Source of the DNA: DATKPC01 sp035524275
GTDB taxonomy: Bacteria; Pseudomonadota; Gammaproteobacteria; Burkholderiales; Burkholderiaceae_F
Length of the DNA: 28,268 nt
Assembly (NCBI GenBank): GCA_035524275.1
Contig: DATKPC010000082.1
Span: 1-28,268 of the forward strand
Direction: 5' to 3'
In this document: in pieces, positions 14,224 through 23,313 of the stretch
How the letters are laid out: each line of letters starts with the position of its first letter
Numbering within the stretch: the first letter of the stretch is position 1
Notes under the pieces: model-generated
What the model saw: only the letters and a program-made list of their open reading frames with translations
Told to the model about the DNA's origin: nothing
The model's database searches: none
Position numbers and translations under genes: made by a program

Positions 14224-15012
14224 TCACCGGCGCCCCGCGAGGCGATCCGCGATGCGCAACAGGTGGGCCGCCGAATGCACGCGCACATCGACGTAGGCGC
14301 CGCCGGCAAGGCGGCGCGGCCCGCGACGGCGCGCGGCGACGGACGCGGCGGCCACGCCGGCGCGCTGCACGAGGACCGTGCGCAGTCCGACCGCGCGGGC
14401 AGCCCGAAGATTCTCCAGGTTATCCTCGACGAGGATCGCCGCCGACCGCCGCGCGCGCCCGGCCAGCCCCTCGCGCGCCATGACCATGCGCAGCATCGAG
14501 GTCGACGGCTTGGGCCGGAAACCCCCGAACGCGCGCAGGGATTCGATGGTGTAGCCGTCGCGGACCGTCCGCCGCAAGCCGATCCCCTGCAGCACGCGCA
14601 TCGCGTAGTCCCGCGGCGCGTTCGTCATCAGCACCTTGCGGCCCGGCAGGCGCGCGAGACGCCGCGCCAGGCCGCGCTGCGCGCGTAGCAGCGCCCCGAC
14701 ATCGAAGTCGTGCGTTTCGCGCAGGAACCGGTGCGGATCGACGTCATGGTGGCGCAGCAGTCCCAGCAGCGTCGCCCCATAGCGCTTCCAGTAGGCGACG
14801 CGCAGGCGGCTCGCCTCGTCCTCGTCGAGGTCGAGGTGCCGCGCGACGAAGCGCGTCATGCGCGCATCGATCTGGCCGCCGATCGCGTAGGATGCGTCGT
14901 GAAGCGTGTCGTCGAGGTCGAGGAACCAGACCGTGCGCGGCGCGGCGCCTGCCGCCCGCGCCGGATCGCGCCGGCCCGCAGCCGGAGCTCGCCGCCGCGC
15001 CTCCGCAATCAC
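14224..15012 (-). CDS. HAD-family pyrimidine 5'-nucleotidase-like hydrolase
   Basis: A 262-residue HAD phosphatase. Motif I FLDLDDTLHDAS has nucleophile Asp32 and acid Asp34; motif II is VLMTNAP; the Lys of motif III is in GFRPKPS; motif IV is VEDNLENL. The LDxDDTLHDA start and overall length match the pyrimidine 5'-nucleotidase/SDT1-like group (TIGR01993), which dephosphorylates nucleoside monophosphates. The GTG at 15012 is preceded by a GAAGGGGG ribosome site; the first 25 residues are a basic, probably disordered extension. The start codon is only 22 bases from that of the divergent efflux permease gene, so each gene's promoter must overlap the other's coding sequence or leader. Confidence 0.88.
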   Translation of the reverse strand: MIAEARRRAPAAGRRDPARAAGAAPRTVWFLDLDDTLHDASYAIGGQIDARMTRFVARHLDLDEDEASRLRVAYWKRYGATLLGLLRHHDVDPHRFLRETHDFDVGALLRAQRGLARRLARLPGRKVLMTNAPRDYAMRVLQGIGLRRTVRDGYTIESLRAFGGFRPKPSTSMLRMVMAREGLAGRARRSAAILVEDNLENLRAARAVGLRTVLVQRAGVAAASVAARRRGPRRLAGGAYVDVRVHSAAHLLRIADRLAGRR

Positions 15013-15034
15013 CCGATGCCCCCTTCCCGCGACG

Positions 15035-18000
15035 ATGTGGATCGTTGAACTCGCCCTGCGGCGGCGCTACACGTTCATCGTGATGGCGCTGCTGATCATC
15101 CTCGCGACGCCGGTCGCGCTGCTGCGGATGCCGACCGATATCTTCCCGGAAATCAACATCCCGGTCGTCAGCATCATCTGGAGCTACGCCGGACTGTCGG
15201 CCGAGGAGGTCGGCGCGCGGATCGCCGCGCAGAACGAACGCGGCCTCACGACGACCGTCGACGACATCGAGCACATCGAGTCGCAGTCGCTCGCCGGGAT
15301 CTGCGTCATCAAGGTGTTCTTCCAGCCGCGCGCCAACATCCAGACCGCGATCGCGCAGGTGGTCTCGGTGTCGCAGGCGCAACTGCGGCAGCTGCCGCCG
15401 GGCATCACGCCGCCCCTCATCATCAAATATACGGCATCGAGCATCCCGGTGATCCAGCTCGCGCTGTCGAGCCGGACGCTGTCGGAGAAGGACCTCTTCG
15501 ACACCGCGGTCAATTTCCTGCGGCCGCGGCTCATCACGATCCCGGGAGCGGCCGTGCCGTATCCCTATGGCGGCATGCCGCGGGCGGTGTCGGTGGACCT
15601 CGACACGCAGGCGCTCCTGGCGAAGGGACTGACGCCGAGCGACGTCGTCGGCGCCGTGAACGCGCAGAACCTGGTCCTGCCGTCGGGCACCGCGAAGATC
15701 GGCGATACCGAATTCAACATCGCGATGAACGGTTCGCCGGACTCGATCGCGGGCCTCAACGACATCCCCGTGCGTACGACGAACGGCGCCACGGTGTACC
15801 TGCGGGAGGTGGCCCACGTGCGTGACGGCTTCACGCCGCAGACCAACGTCGTGCGGCAGAACGGCGAGCGCGGCGTGCTGGTCTCGGTGCTGAAGAACGG
15901 CAGCGCCTCGACGCTGGAGATCGTCAACCGCCTGCGGGAACTGCTGCCCGTCGCGCTGCAGGCCCTGCCGCCCGAACTGCAGGTCACGCCGCTCTTCGAC
16001 CAGTCGGTCTTCGTCAAGGCCGCCGTCGGCGGCGTCGTGCGCGAAGCGCTGATCGCGGCCTGCCTGACCGCGGCGCTGATCCTGCTGTTCCTCGGCAACT
16101 GGCGCAGCACGCTGATCATCGCGGTCTCGATCCCGCTGTCGATCCTCGCCTCGGTCATCACGCTCTACGCGCTGGGCGAGACGATCAACATCATGACGCT
16201 CGGCGGGCTCGCGCTCGCCGTCGGCATCCTCGTCGACGACGCGACGGTGACGATCGAGAACATCGAGCGCCACCTGCATCTCGGCACCGACCTGCACGAG
16301 GCGATCCTCGTCGGCGCCGGCGAGATCGCGGTACCGGCGCTCGTCTCGACCCTGTGCATCTGCATCGTGTTCGTCCCGATGTTCTTCCTGACGGGCGTCG
16401 CTCGTTTCCTCTTCGTGCCGCTGGCCGAGGCGGTCGTCTTCGCGATGCTCGCCTCGTACCTGCTGTCGCGCACGCTGGTGCCGACCCTGGTGATGATGCT
16501 GATGGACCGCGCCCAGGCGCACGACGCGGCCGGGCCCGGGTGGCTCGCCCGCGCCTATCGGCGCTTCGATGCCGCGTTCGAGCGGCTGCGCGGCGGCTAC
16601 ATCGTCATCCTGAGCCGGCTGCTGACGCGCCGCCTCGCGTTCGGCAGCGCGTTCCTCGGCTTCTGCGTCCTGTCGTGCGGCCTGTTCGCGGTGGCCGGCC
16701 GCGACTTCTTCCCCGGCGTCGACGCCGGCCAGATCCGCCTGCACATGCGGGCGCCGACCGGGACACGGATCGAGGAGACCGCGCGAATCGCCGACGAGGT
16801 CGAGGCCGCCATCCACCAGGTCGTGCCGCCGGGGCAGCTCGCGTCGCTGATCGACAACATCGGCCTGCCCTACAGCGGCATCAACCTGTCGTACAGCACG
16901 TCCGGGACCATCGGGACGCTCGACGCCGAAATTCTCGTCGCGCTGCGCCCCGACCACCGTCCGACCGACGAGTTCGTCGAGCGCCTGCGCGCGGAGCTGC
17001 CGCGGCGGTTTCCGTCGATCGAGTTCTTCTTCCAGCCCGCCGACATCGTCACGCAGATCCTGAACTTCGGGTTGCCGGCGGCGATCGACGTCCAGTTTTC
17101 CGGCCTCGACGTCCGCGCGAACCACGCGATCGCCAGCGCACTGCTCAAGCGCGTGAGGCGGATACCAGGCGCCGTCGACGCGCGGCTGCAGCAGCGGATC
17201 GACGAGCCGACCCTGGCGCTGCAGATGGACCGCACGCGACTGCAGCAGCTCGGGCTGAGCGCCACCAACGTCGCGCAGAACGTGCTCGTGTCGCTCGCCG
17301 GCAGCTTCCAGACCGCGCCCGCGTTCTGGCTCAATCCGGGCAACCACGTCGTCTACAACGTCGCGGTGCAGACGCCGCAGTATCGCGTCGACTCGCTCGA
17401 CGCGCTGATGGGAATCCCGGTCAATGCGGGCGCCCCGGGCCCGACGCAGCTGCTCGGCAACCTGGTGCAGGCGCGGCCGGCGCAGCAGCAGGCGGTCGCG
17501 TCGCACTACGACATCCTGCCGGTCGTCGATCTCTACGCCGGGGTCCACGGACGCGACCTCGGCGCCGTGTCGAGCGAGGTGCAGCGCCTCGTCGACGAGC
17601 TGCGGCCGCAGCTGCCGCGCGGCAGCAGCGTGCGAATCCGCGGCCAGGTGCAGACGATGAATTCCTCCTTCGAGGGCCTGGCGATCGGCCTCGTGATGGC
17701 GATCGTGCTCGTCTACCTGCTGATCGTCGTGAACTTCCAGTCGTGGATCGATCCGCTCATCATCATCACCGCGCTGCCGGCGGCACTGGCCGGGATCGCG
17801 TGGATGCTTTTCGTCACCGGCACGACCCTCAGCGTTCCGGCATTGACCGGCGCGATCATGACGATGGGCGTCGCGACCGCCAATTCGATCCTGGTCGTGG
17901 CGTTCGCGCGCCAGCGGCTCGACGCCGGGGCGCCGCCGCTGTCGGCGGCCCTGGAAGCCGGTGCGACGCGCCTGCGGCCGGTCATGATGACGGCGCTCGC

Positions 18001-18211
18001 GATGATCATCGGGATGGTCCCGATGGCGCTCGGGCTCGGCGAGGGTGCCGAGCAGAACGCGCCGCTGGGCCGCGCCACGATCGGCGGCCTGCTGTTCGCG
18101 ACGGCCTCGACGCTGCTCTTCGTGCCGGTCGTCTTTGCCGCGGTCCATCGCCGCCTCGCGCGCCGCGATGCCGCGGGCCCGCTCGCCATGGCATCGAACG
18201 GAGGACATTGA
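15035..18211 (+). CDS. RND efflux permease (AcrB/HAE-1-like inner-membrane pump)
   Basis: A 1058-residue proton-driven pump. The start at ATG 15035 gives MWIVELALRRRYTFIVMALL, typical of one RND subfamily, with TM1 at about 11-30. The duplicated layout of 12 membrane segments and two large periplasmic loops is clear: PTDIFPEINIPVV after TM1 and GRDFFPGVDAGQ after TM7. TM4 keeps the proton-relay aspartates Asp401-Asp402 (GILVDDATVTIENIE), and Arg981 matches AcrB Arg971. The position of AcrB Lys940 is alanine here (Ala949 in GVATANSILVV), which seems to be a trait of this subfamily. The permease works with the adaptor and outer-membrane factor encoded next. Substrates cannot be predicted. No ribosome site is obvious. 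Confidence 0.93.
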   Translation: MWIVELALRRRYTFIVMALLIILATPVALLRMPTDIFPEINIPVVSIIWSYAGLSAEEVGARIAAQNERGLTTTVDDIEHIESQSLAGICVIKVFFQPRANIQTAIAQVVSVSQAQLRQLPPGITPPLIIKYTASSIPVIQLALSSRTLSEKDLFDTAVNFLRPRLITIPGAAVPYPYGGMPRAVSVDLDTQALLAKGLTPSDVVGAVNAQNLVLPSGTAKIGDTEFNIAMNGSPDSIAGLNDIPVRTTNGATVYLREVAHVRDGFTPQTNVVRQNGERGVLVSVLKNGSASTLEIVNRLRELLPVALQALPPELQVTPLFDQSVFVKAAVGGVVREALIAACLTAALILLFLGNWRSTLIIAVSIPLSILASVITLYALGETINIMTLGGLALAVGILVDDATVTIENIERHLHLGTDLHEAILVGAGEIAVPALVSTLCICIVFVPMFFLTGVARFLFVPLAEAVVFAMLASYLLSRTLVPTLVMMLMDRAQAHDAAGPGWLARAYRRFDAAFERLRGGYIVILSRLLTRRLAFGSAFLGFCVLSCGLFAVAGRDFFPGVDAGQIRLHMRAPTGTRIEETARIADEVEAAIHQVVPPGQLASLIDNIGLPYSGINLSYSTSGTIGTLDAEILVALRPDHRPTDEFVERLRAELPRRFPSIEFFFQPADIVTQILNFGLPAAIDVQFSGLDVRANHAIASALLKRVRRIPGAVDARLQQRIDEPTLALQMDRTRLQQLGLSATNVAQNVLVSLAGSFQTAPAFWLNPGNHVVYNVAVQTPQYRVDSLDALMGIPVNAGAPGPTQLLGNLVQARPAQQQAVASHYDILPVVDLYAGVHGRDLGAVSSEVQRLVDELRPQLPRGSSVRIRGQVQTMNSSFEGLAIGLVMAIVLVYLLIVVNFQSWIDPLIIITALPAALAGIAWMLFVTGTTLSVPALTGAIMTMGVATANSILVVAFARQRLDAGAPPLSAALEAGATRLRPVMMTALAMIIGMVPMALGLGEGAEQNAPLGRATIGGLLFATASTLLFVPVVFAAVHRRLARRDAAGPLAMASNGGH

Positions 18212-18215
18212 CCCC

Positions 18216-19427
18216 ATGTCGGAAGAACGCCACTCGGCCCTCGGGATCCGCGCCGCCCAAGGCAGCGCCACGGCCGGCACGCCGACGCCGCGGCGGGGCC
18301 CCATCGTGCGGCGTGGCCTCTATGCGCTGCTGGCCGTCGTCCTGCTGCTCGGCATCGGCGGCGCGCGGACGCTGATCCTGCGCGTCGTGCACGCGCGCGC
18401 GCTCGCGGCGGCGACGGCGACGCAGGCCGTCCCGTTCGTCACGGTGATCCAGGCCAAGGAAAGCCCGGACCAGGAGTCGCTGCAGCTGCCGGGCACGCTG
18501 CTGGGCGCCGTGGAGTCGCCGATCTACGCGCGGGCCAACGGCTACCTGCGGCGCTGGTACAGGGACATCGGCTCCGAGGTCGCGAAGGGCGACCTGCTGG
18601 CCGAGATCGACACGCCGGAGATCGACCAGCAGCTGTCGCAGTCGATCGCCGCGCGCGAGCAGGCTGTCGCGAATCTCGACCTGACGCGAACCTCGTTCGA
18701 GCGGTGGGAAAACCTGCGCAGCAAGGACGTCGTCTCGCAGCAGGAGCTCGACGAGCGGCGCGGCGCCTACGCGCAGGCGCAGGCGAACCTCGCCGCCGCG
18801 GAGGCGGGCGTGCGCCGCCTGCAGGAGCTCGCGTCGTTCAAGCGTGTCGTGGCGCCTTTCAGCGGCGTCGTCACGCGACGCAACGTCGACGTCGGCGACC
18901 TGGTCGACGCCGGCAACGGCGGCGCCGGCAGGGCGCTTTTCGTCCTCTCGCAGGTCGATCCGTTGCGCCTGTACGTCTTCGTCCCGCAGGCCTATGCGCA
19001 GCTGGTGCACGCCGGACAGGATGTCACGGTGACGCAGCCGGAGCTGCCCGGAAGCGGCTTCGCGGGCCGGATCGCGCGAACCGCCGGCGCGATCGACACG
19101 CAGACGCGCACGCTGCAGGTCGAGATCACGCTGCCGAACGCGAACCACCGCCTGCTGCCCGGCGCCTTCGTCCAGGTTTCCCTCCATGCGACGGGACGGC
19201 CGGCACTGACCGTGCCGACCAACGCCCTGCTGTTCCGCGGCGACGGCATCCGGGTTGCCGTGGTCGACGGAAGTAGCCACGTCAAGCTTCGACCGGTCAC
19301 GGTCGGCCGCGATTTCGGCACCCGGATCGAGATCCTCGACGGGATCGGGAGCACCGACCGCCTGGTCGTCAACCCCGCGGACTCCCTGGCCGACGGCGAC
19401 GAGGTGCGCATTGCGTCGAAGTCCTAG
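18216..19427 (+). CDS. RND efflux periplasmic adaptor (membrane fusion protein)
   Basis: A 403-residue adaptor, four bases after the permease stop, with GGAGGAC as ribosome site. An N-terminal basic segment and one membrane anchor (about 33-55) are followed by the lipoyl half-motif IYARANGYLRRWYRDIGSEV, an alpha-helical hairpin (about 130-205, including RTSFERWENLRSKDVVSQQELD), the second lipoyl half VVAPFSGVVTRRNVDVGDLV and beta-barrel and membrane-proximal domains (TRTLQVEITLPN, LPGAFVQVSL). There is no lipobox cysteine, so it is anchored by the membrane helix. It bridges permease and outer-membrane channel in the periplasm. Confidence 0.93.
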   Translation: MSEERHSALGIRAAQGSATAGTPTPRRGPIVRRGLYALLAVVLLLGIGGARTLILRVVHARALAAATATQAVPFVTVIQAKESPDQESLQLPGTLLGAVESPIYARANGYLRRWYRDIGSEVAKGDLLAEIDTPEIDQQLSQSIAAREQAVANLDLTRTSFERWENLRSKDVVSQQELDERRGAYAQAQANLAAAEAGVRRLQELASFKRVVAPFSGVVTRRNVDVGDLVDAGNGGAGRALFVLSQVDPLRLYVFVPQAYAQLVHAGQDVTVTQPELPGSGFAGRIARTAGAIDTQTRTLQVEITLPNANHRLLPGAFVQVSLHATGRPALTVPTNALLFRGDGIRVAVVDGSSHVKLRPVTVGRDFGTRIEILDGIGSTDRLVVNPADSLADGDEVRIASKS

Positions 19428-20895
19428 TCGCCACGGGGCCACCACGCCGCGACACGGCGGGCGCCCGATCTTCCGGGCGTGGCCGGCGCTGGCTTTCGTC
19501 GTGTCGGCCTGCACCGCGGGCCCCGACTACAAGCGGCCGCCGCTCGACCTGCCGGCGAGTTGGAGGACCGAGGCGCCGTGGCGCCTCGCCGCGCCCGCAG
19601 ACGCCGCCATCAAGGGCGAGTGGTGGGCGCTTTTCGGCGACCCGGAGCTCGACCGCATCGAGCGCGCGGGACTCGCGCACAGCCCGACCATCGCGATCGC
19701 CGGCGCCCGGCTGGAGCAGGCGCGGCAGGTCGTGCGCATCGATGCCGCCGCGCTCTATCCGCAGGTGGCGGCGGGCGCGGGCGCCGACCGCGCCAGGATT
19801 TCCGCCAACCGACCGCTGGCCGCTTACAACGCGGTGAACACGGCAACGACGCAGAACGAGTTCACGCTCGGATTCTCTGTCCGCTATGAAACCGACCTGT
19901 TCGGGCGCAACCGCAGGCAGCTCGAGGCGGGCCGCGCGGCGCTCGCCGGAGCGGCCGCGGACTTCGAGAATGCGCGCCTGGTGCTTGCCGCCGAAGTGGC
20001 CGCGGACTACTTCACGCTGCGCGAGCTGGACCTCGAGATCGACATCATCCGGCAGAGCATCGGGCTGCAGCGGCGCGCCCTCGACCTCGTCGTCCAGCGG
20101 CACGACCTCGGGGCGGCATCGGGCCTCGATGTCGCGCAGCAGCAGGCGTCGCTCGACGCCACGACGACGCAGATCGAACTTCTCGCCAACCAACGCGCGC
20201 AGTTCGAGCACGCGCTCGCCGCGCTCGTCGGCGAGGGCGCGCCGGGATTCGGGCTGCCGGTCGTCGCGGCGCTGCCGACACCGCCGAACGTGCCGATCGG
20301 CGTCCCGTCGGACCTGCTGGAGCGGCGGCCGGACGTCGCCAGCGCCGAGCGCGCGATGGCGGCGGCGAACGCGCAGATTGGCGTCGCGAAGGCCGCCTTT
20401 TTCCCGAGCGTGAACCTGGCCGCCGGGGGCGGCTGGGACAGCCGGACGCTGGGCGCGCTGCTCAACGCGCCCAGCGTCGTCTGGTCGCTGGGCGTCTCCG
20501 CGACGCAGTCGCTCTTCGATGCCGGACACAACGACGCGACCGTGCGTTTCGCCACCGCCGGCTACGCAGCCGCCGTCGGGAACTACCGCCAGGCCGTGCT
20601 GGGCGCGATGCAGGAAGTCCAGGACGGCATCAGCGGGCTCGCCATTCTCGGCCGGGCCCAGGACAACGCCCGCGCCGCGGTCGCCAGCGCGGAGCGCACG
20701 CTGTCGCTCGCGAACGAGCGCTACGCCGGCGGGCTGGCGACGTATCTCGACGTCATCAACGCGCAGCAGGCCGTGCTGGGCAACCAGCGCCAGGCGGCGC
20801 AGATCGCCGGCCAGCAGATCCTGGCGTCGGTCTTCCTGGTGAAGGCGGTGGGCGGAGGCTGGGACGGCCTTGCTGCAACCGTCGCGGCGCATTGA
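19411..20895 (+). CDS. Outer-membrane efflux factor (OprM/NodT family lipoprotein)
   Basis: A 494-residue outer-membrane channel protein. The start is most likely TTG 19411, overlapping the adaptor gene by 17 bases, with GAGG six bases upstream. No ATG or GTG gives a complete signal sequence. From this start the protein has a basic region, a hydrophobic stretch and a lipobox-like VVSAC ending at Cys34, then GPDYKRP, which is a standard start of mature NodT-type factors. Duplicated family repeats are visible: WWALFGDPELDRIE, RYETDLFGRNRRQLEAG, GVPSDLLERRPDVASAERAMAAANAQIGVAK-type sequence and TYLDVINAQQAVLGNQRQ. It completes the tripartite pump; trimers span the outer membrane and periplasm. 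Confidence 0.92.
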   Translation: MRRSPSRHGATTPRHGGRPIFRAWPALAFVVSACTAGPDYKRPPLDLPASWRTEAPWRLAAPADAAIKGEWWALFGDPELDRIERAGLAHSPTIAIAGARLEQARQVVRIDAAALYPQVAAGAGADRARISANRPLAAYNAVNTATTQNEFTLGFSVRYETDLFGRNRRQLEAGRAALAGAAADFENARLVLAAEVAADYFTLRELDLEIDIIRQSIGLQRRALDLVVQRHDLGAASGLDVAQQQASLDATTTQIELLANQRAQFEHALAALVGEGAPGFGLPVVAALPTPPNVPIGVPSDLLERRPDVASAERAMAAANAQIGVAKAAFFPSVNLAAGGGWDSRTLGALLNAPSVVWSLGVSATQSLFDAGHNDATVRFATAGYAAAVGNYRQAVLGAMQEVQDGISGLAILGRAQDNARAAVASAERTLSLANERYAGGLATYLDVINAQQAVLGNQRQAAQIAGQQILASVFLVKAVGGGWDGLAATVAAH

Positions 20896-20899
20896 CGCG

Positions 20900-20920
20900 G
20901 GCGGCCCGCGCGGGGCCGCC
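20900..20920. terminator. GC-rich hairpin in the convergent gap between efflux operon and argB
   Basis: GGCGGCCC-GCGCG-GGGCCGCC forms a perfect 8-bp all-GC stem with a five-base loop, filling most of the 28-base gap between two convergent stop codons. There is no T-run on either side, so it is not a textbook intrinsic terminator, but its position suggests a bidirectional transcription block or mRNA 3'-end stabiliser. Confidence 0.5.
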
Positions 20921-20923
20921 GGC

Positions 20924-21811
20924 TCAGCGGCTGCGGATCATCGTCCCGACGCCCTGCGCCGTCAGGATCTCCAGGAGCAGGCAATGGTCGACGCGACCGT
21001 CGATGATGTGCACGGAATTGACGCCGCTCTTCGCGGCCTCGAGCGCGGAAGCGATCTTTGGCAGCATGCCGCCGGAGATCGTTCCGTCCGCGAACAGCTG
21101 ATCGATCGTCTTCGCCGTGAGCCCGGTGATCAGCTTGCCGTCCTTGTCGAGGACGCCCGGCGTGTTGGTGAGCAGCACGAGCTTTTCCGCCTTCAGGATC
21201 TCGGCGATCTTTCCGGCGACCAGGTCGGCGTTGATGTTGTACGTCGTGCCGTCCGAACCGACGCCGATCGGCGAGATCACCGGGATGAATGCGTCGTCCT
21301 GCAACGCCTTCACGACCGCCGGATTCACCGTCTCGATCTCGCCGACCTGGCCGATGTCATGGACCGTCGCCGGGTCGGTCGGATCCGGCAGCCGCATCTT
21401 GCGCGCACGGATCAGGCCGCCATCCTTGCCGGTCAGGCCGACGGCCTGGCCGCCGTAGCGGTTGATCAGCATCACGAGTTCCTGCTGCACCTGGCCGGCA
21501 AGCACCCACTCGACGATCCCCATCGTCTCCGCGTCGGTGACGCGCATTCCGTGGATGAACGTCGACTTCTTGCCGACGCGCTCGAGGGCCTCGTCGATCT
21601 GCGGGCCGCCGCCGTGGACGACGATCGGATTGATCCCGACCAGCTTCAGCAGCACGACGTCGTGCGCGAAGCTTTCCTTCAGCATCGGGTCGATCATCGC
21701 GTTGCCGCCGTACTTGATCACGACCGTGCGGCCGTGGAAACGGCGGATGTAGGGCAACGCCTCCGAAAGGACGGCGGCCTTGAGTTCGGGCGCGATCTGG
21801 GCGCGATCCAT
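20924..21811 (-). CDS. argB: N-acetylglutamate kinase
   Basis: A 295-residue enzyme that phosphorylates N-acetyl-L-glutamate, the second step of arginine synthesis. The VVIKYGGNAM and VVHGGGPQI glycine-rich motifs, GLTGKDGGLI, YNINADLVAGKIAE and NTPGVLDKDG are all present. An N-terminal helix of about 25 residues precedes the kinase core. This is typical of the hexameric, arginine-inhibited form that goes with the cyclic (acetyl-recycling) pathway, in contrast to the shorter E. coli enzyme. The start at 21811 is set by that helix. No good ribosome site is visible upstream. It is 133 bases downstream of hslU on the same strand. Confidence 0.96.
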   Translation of the reverse strand: MDRAQIAPELKAAVLSEALPYIRRFHGRTVVIKYGGNAMIDPMLKESFAHDVVLLKLVGINPIVVHGGGPQIDEALERVGKKSTFIHGMRVTDAETMGIVEWVLAGQVQQELVMLINRYGGQAVGLTGKDGGLIRARKMRLPDPTDPATVHDIGQVGEIETVNPAVVKALQDDAFIPVISPIGVGSDGTTYNINADLVAGKIAEILKAEKLVLLTNTPGVLDKDGKLITGLTAKTIDQLFADGTISGGMLPKIASALEAAKSGVNSVHIIDGRVDHCLLLEILTAQGVGTMIRSR

Positions 21812-21944
21812 GGGTCGTGGTGGTGGCGGCGCGCCGCGGGCGTTCGCCGCGCGCGACTCGGTTCGTTCGGTGCGGCGGAGTCTATCGGAATCGCGCCCCG
21901 CGACCTGCGCCGGCCTGCCGCGGCGCGCCGGCCGCGGGCATCCG

Positions 21945-23279
21945 CTACAGGATGAAGCGCGCGAGGTCCTCGTTCGCGGACAGCCCGGCGAGCCGCGAAT
22001 CGACATAGGCCGCGTCGACGACGAGCCGCCGGCTCGGCGCGCCACCGGAGCCGCCCTCGAACGAGATGTCCTCCAGCAGCTTCTCCATCACCGTGTGAAG
22101 CCGCCGCGCGCCGATATTCTCGGTCTTCTCGTTGACCGCGCACGCGATCTCCGCGATGCGGCCGACGCCCTCCGGCGTGAACTGCAACTCGACGCCCTCG
22201 GTCGCGAGCAGCGCCTCGTACTGGCGCGTCAGGCAGGCATCGGTGCCCGTCAGGATCCGCTCGAACTCCCGCGGCCCGAGCGGCGACAGCTCGACCCGGA
22301 TCGGCAGGCGCCCCTGCAGTTCCGGCATCAGGTCGGACGGTTTCGCGAAGTGGAACGCGCCGCTGGCGATGAAGAGGACGTGGTCGGTCCGGACCATCCC
22401 GTGGCGGGTGTTCACCGTCGTGCCCTCGACGAGAGGCAGGAGGTCGCGCTGCACGCCCTGGCGCGAGACGTCGGCGCCCTGGACCTCGGAGCGCCCGGCG
22501 ATCTTGTCGATCTCGTCGATGAAAACGATACCGTTGTTTTCGGCGTTGGACAGCGCGCGCGCCTTCAGGTCCTCGTCGTTGACGAGACGCGCCGCCTCCT
22601 CGTCCGTCAGCGCCTTCATTGCCTCGCGCACGGCCAGTCGCCGCCGCTTCCGGCGCGGCGACCCGAGGTTCTGGAACATGCCCTGGATCTGCTGCGTCAG
22701 TTCCTCCATTCCCGGGGGCGTCATGACCTCCATCGGCGCCGCCGCCTCGGCGACGTCGACATCGATCTCCTTGTCGTCCAGCTCCCCTTCGCGCAGCTTC
22801 TTGCGCATCCGTTGGCGCGTTGCCGATTCGCCCGTCGCGCGTTCCGCGTCCGCGTGACCGAGGTCGCGCGGCGGCGGCAGCAGGATGTCGAGGACGCGTT
22901 CCTCGGCCGCCTCCTCGGCGCGCGCGCGCACCTTGCGCATCTCCGATTCGCGCGCCTGCTTGATCGCGACGTCGATCAGGTCGCGGATGATCGAGTCGAC
23001 GTCGCGCCCGACATAGCCGACCTCGGTGAACTTGGTCGCCTCCACCTTGACGAACGGCGCGTCGGCGAGGCGCGCGAGGCGGCGCGCGATCTCCGTCTTG
23101 CCGACGCCGGTCGGGCCGATCATCAGGATGTTCTTCGGCGCGATCTCCGAACGCAGGGGCTCGGCGACCTGCTGCCGTCGCCAGCGGTTGCGCAACGCGA
23201 TGGCCACGGCCCGCTTGGCCGCCTGCTGCCCGACGATGAACTTGTCGAGCTCGTGGACGATCTCGCGCGGCGTCATCAT
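21945..23279 (-). CDS. hslU: ATP-dependent protease ATPase subunit HslU
   Basis: A 444-residue AAA+ unfoldase, nearly the same length as the E. coli protein (443). It shows MTPREIVHELDKFIVGQ at the start, Walker A GPTGVGKT, TKFTEVGYVGRDV, a charged I-domain of about 110-240, Walker B IVFIDEIDKI, the sensor region and the C-terminal ARFIL tail that docks into HslV and activates it. HslU unfolds substrates and feeds them into the HslV chamber. Two consecutive ATG codons (23279 and 23276) are possible starts; GGAG seven bases upstream favours the first. It follows hslV by 34 bases and is certainly in the same operon. Confidence 0.97.
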   Translation of the reverse strand: MMTPREIVHELDKFIVGQQAAKRAVAIALRNRWRRQQVAEPLRSEIAPKNILMIGPTGVGKTEIARRLARLADAPFVKVEATKFTEVGYVGRDVDSIIRDLIDVAIKQARESEMRKVRARAEEAAEERVLDILLPPPRDLGHADAERATGESATRQRMRKKLREGELDDKEIDVDVAEAAAPMEVMTPPGMEELTQQIQGMFQNLGSPRRKRRRLAVREAMKALTDEEAARLVNDEDLKARALSNAENNGIVFIDEIDKIAGRSEVQGADVSRQGVQRDLLPLVEGTTVNTRHGMVRTDHVLFIASGAFHFAKPSDLMPELQGRLPIRVELSPLGPREFERILTGTDACLTRQYEALLATEGVELQFTPEGVGRIAEIACAVNEKTENIGARRLHTVMEKLLEDISFEGGSGGAPSRRLVVDAAYVDSRLAGLSANEDLARFIL

Positions 23280-23313
23280 CGCGCGTCGCTCCGGTCGACC
23301 GCGGCCGATCGCT

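Noticed and set aside
14744..18304. Minus-strand open frame of 1186 codons
   Set aside because: It runs antisense through the RND permease and HAD genes and is full of Arg/Asp/His-rich low-complexity sequence, a product of GC-rich third positions on the opposite strand.
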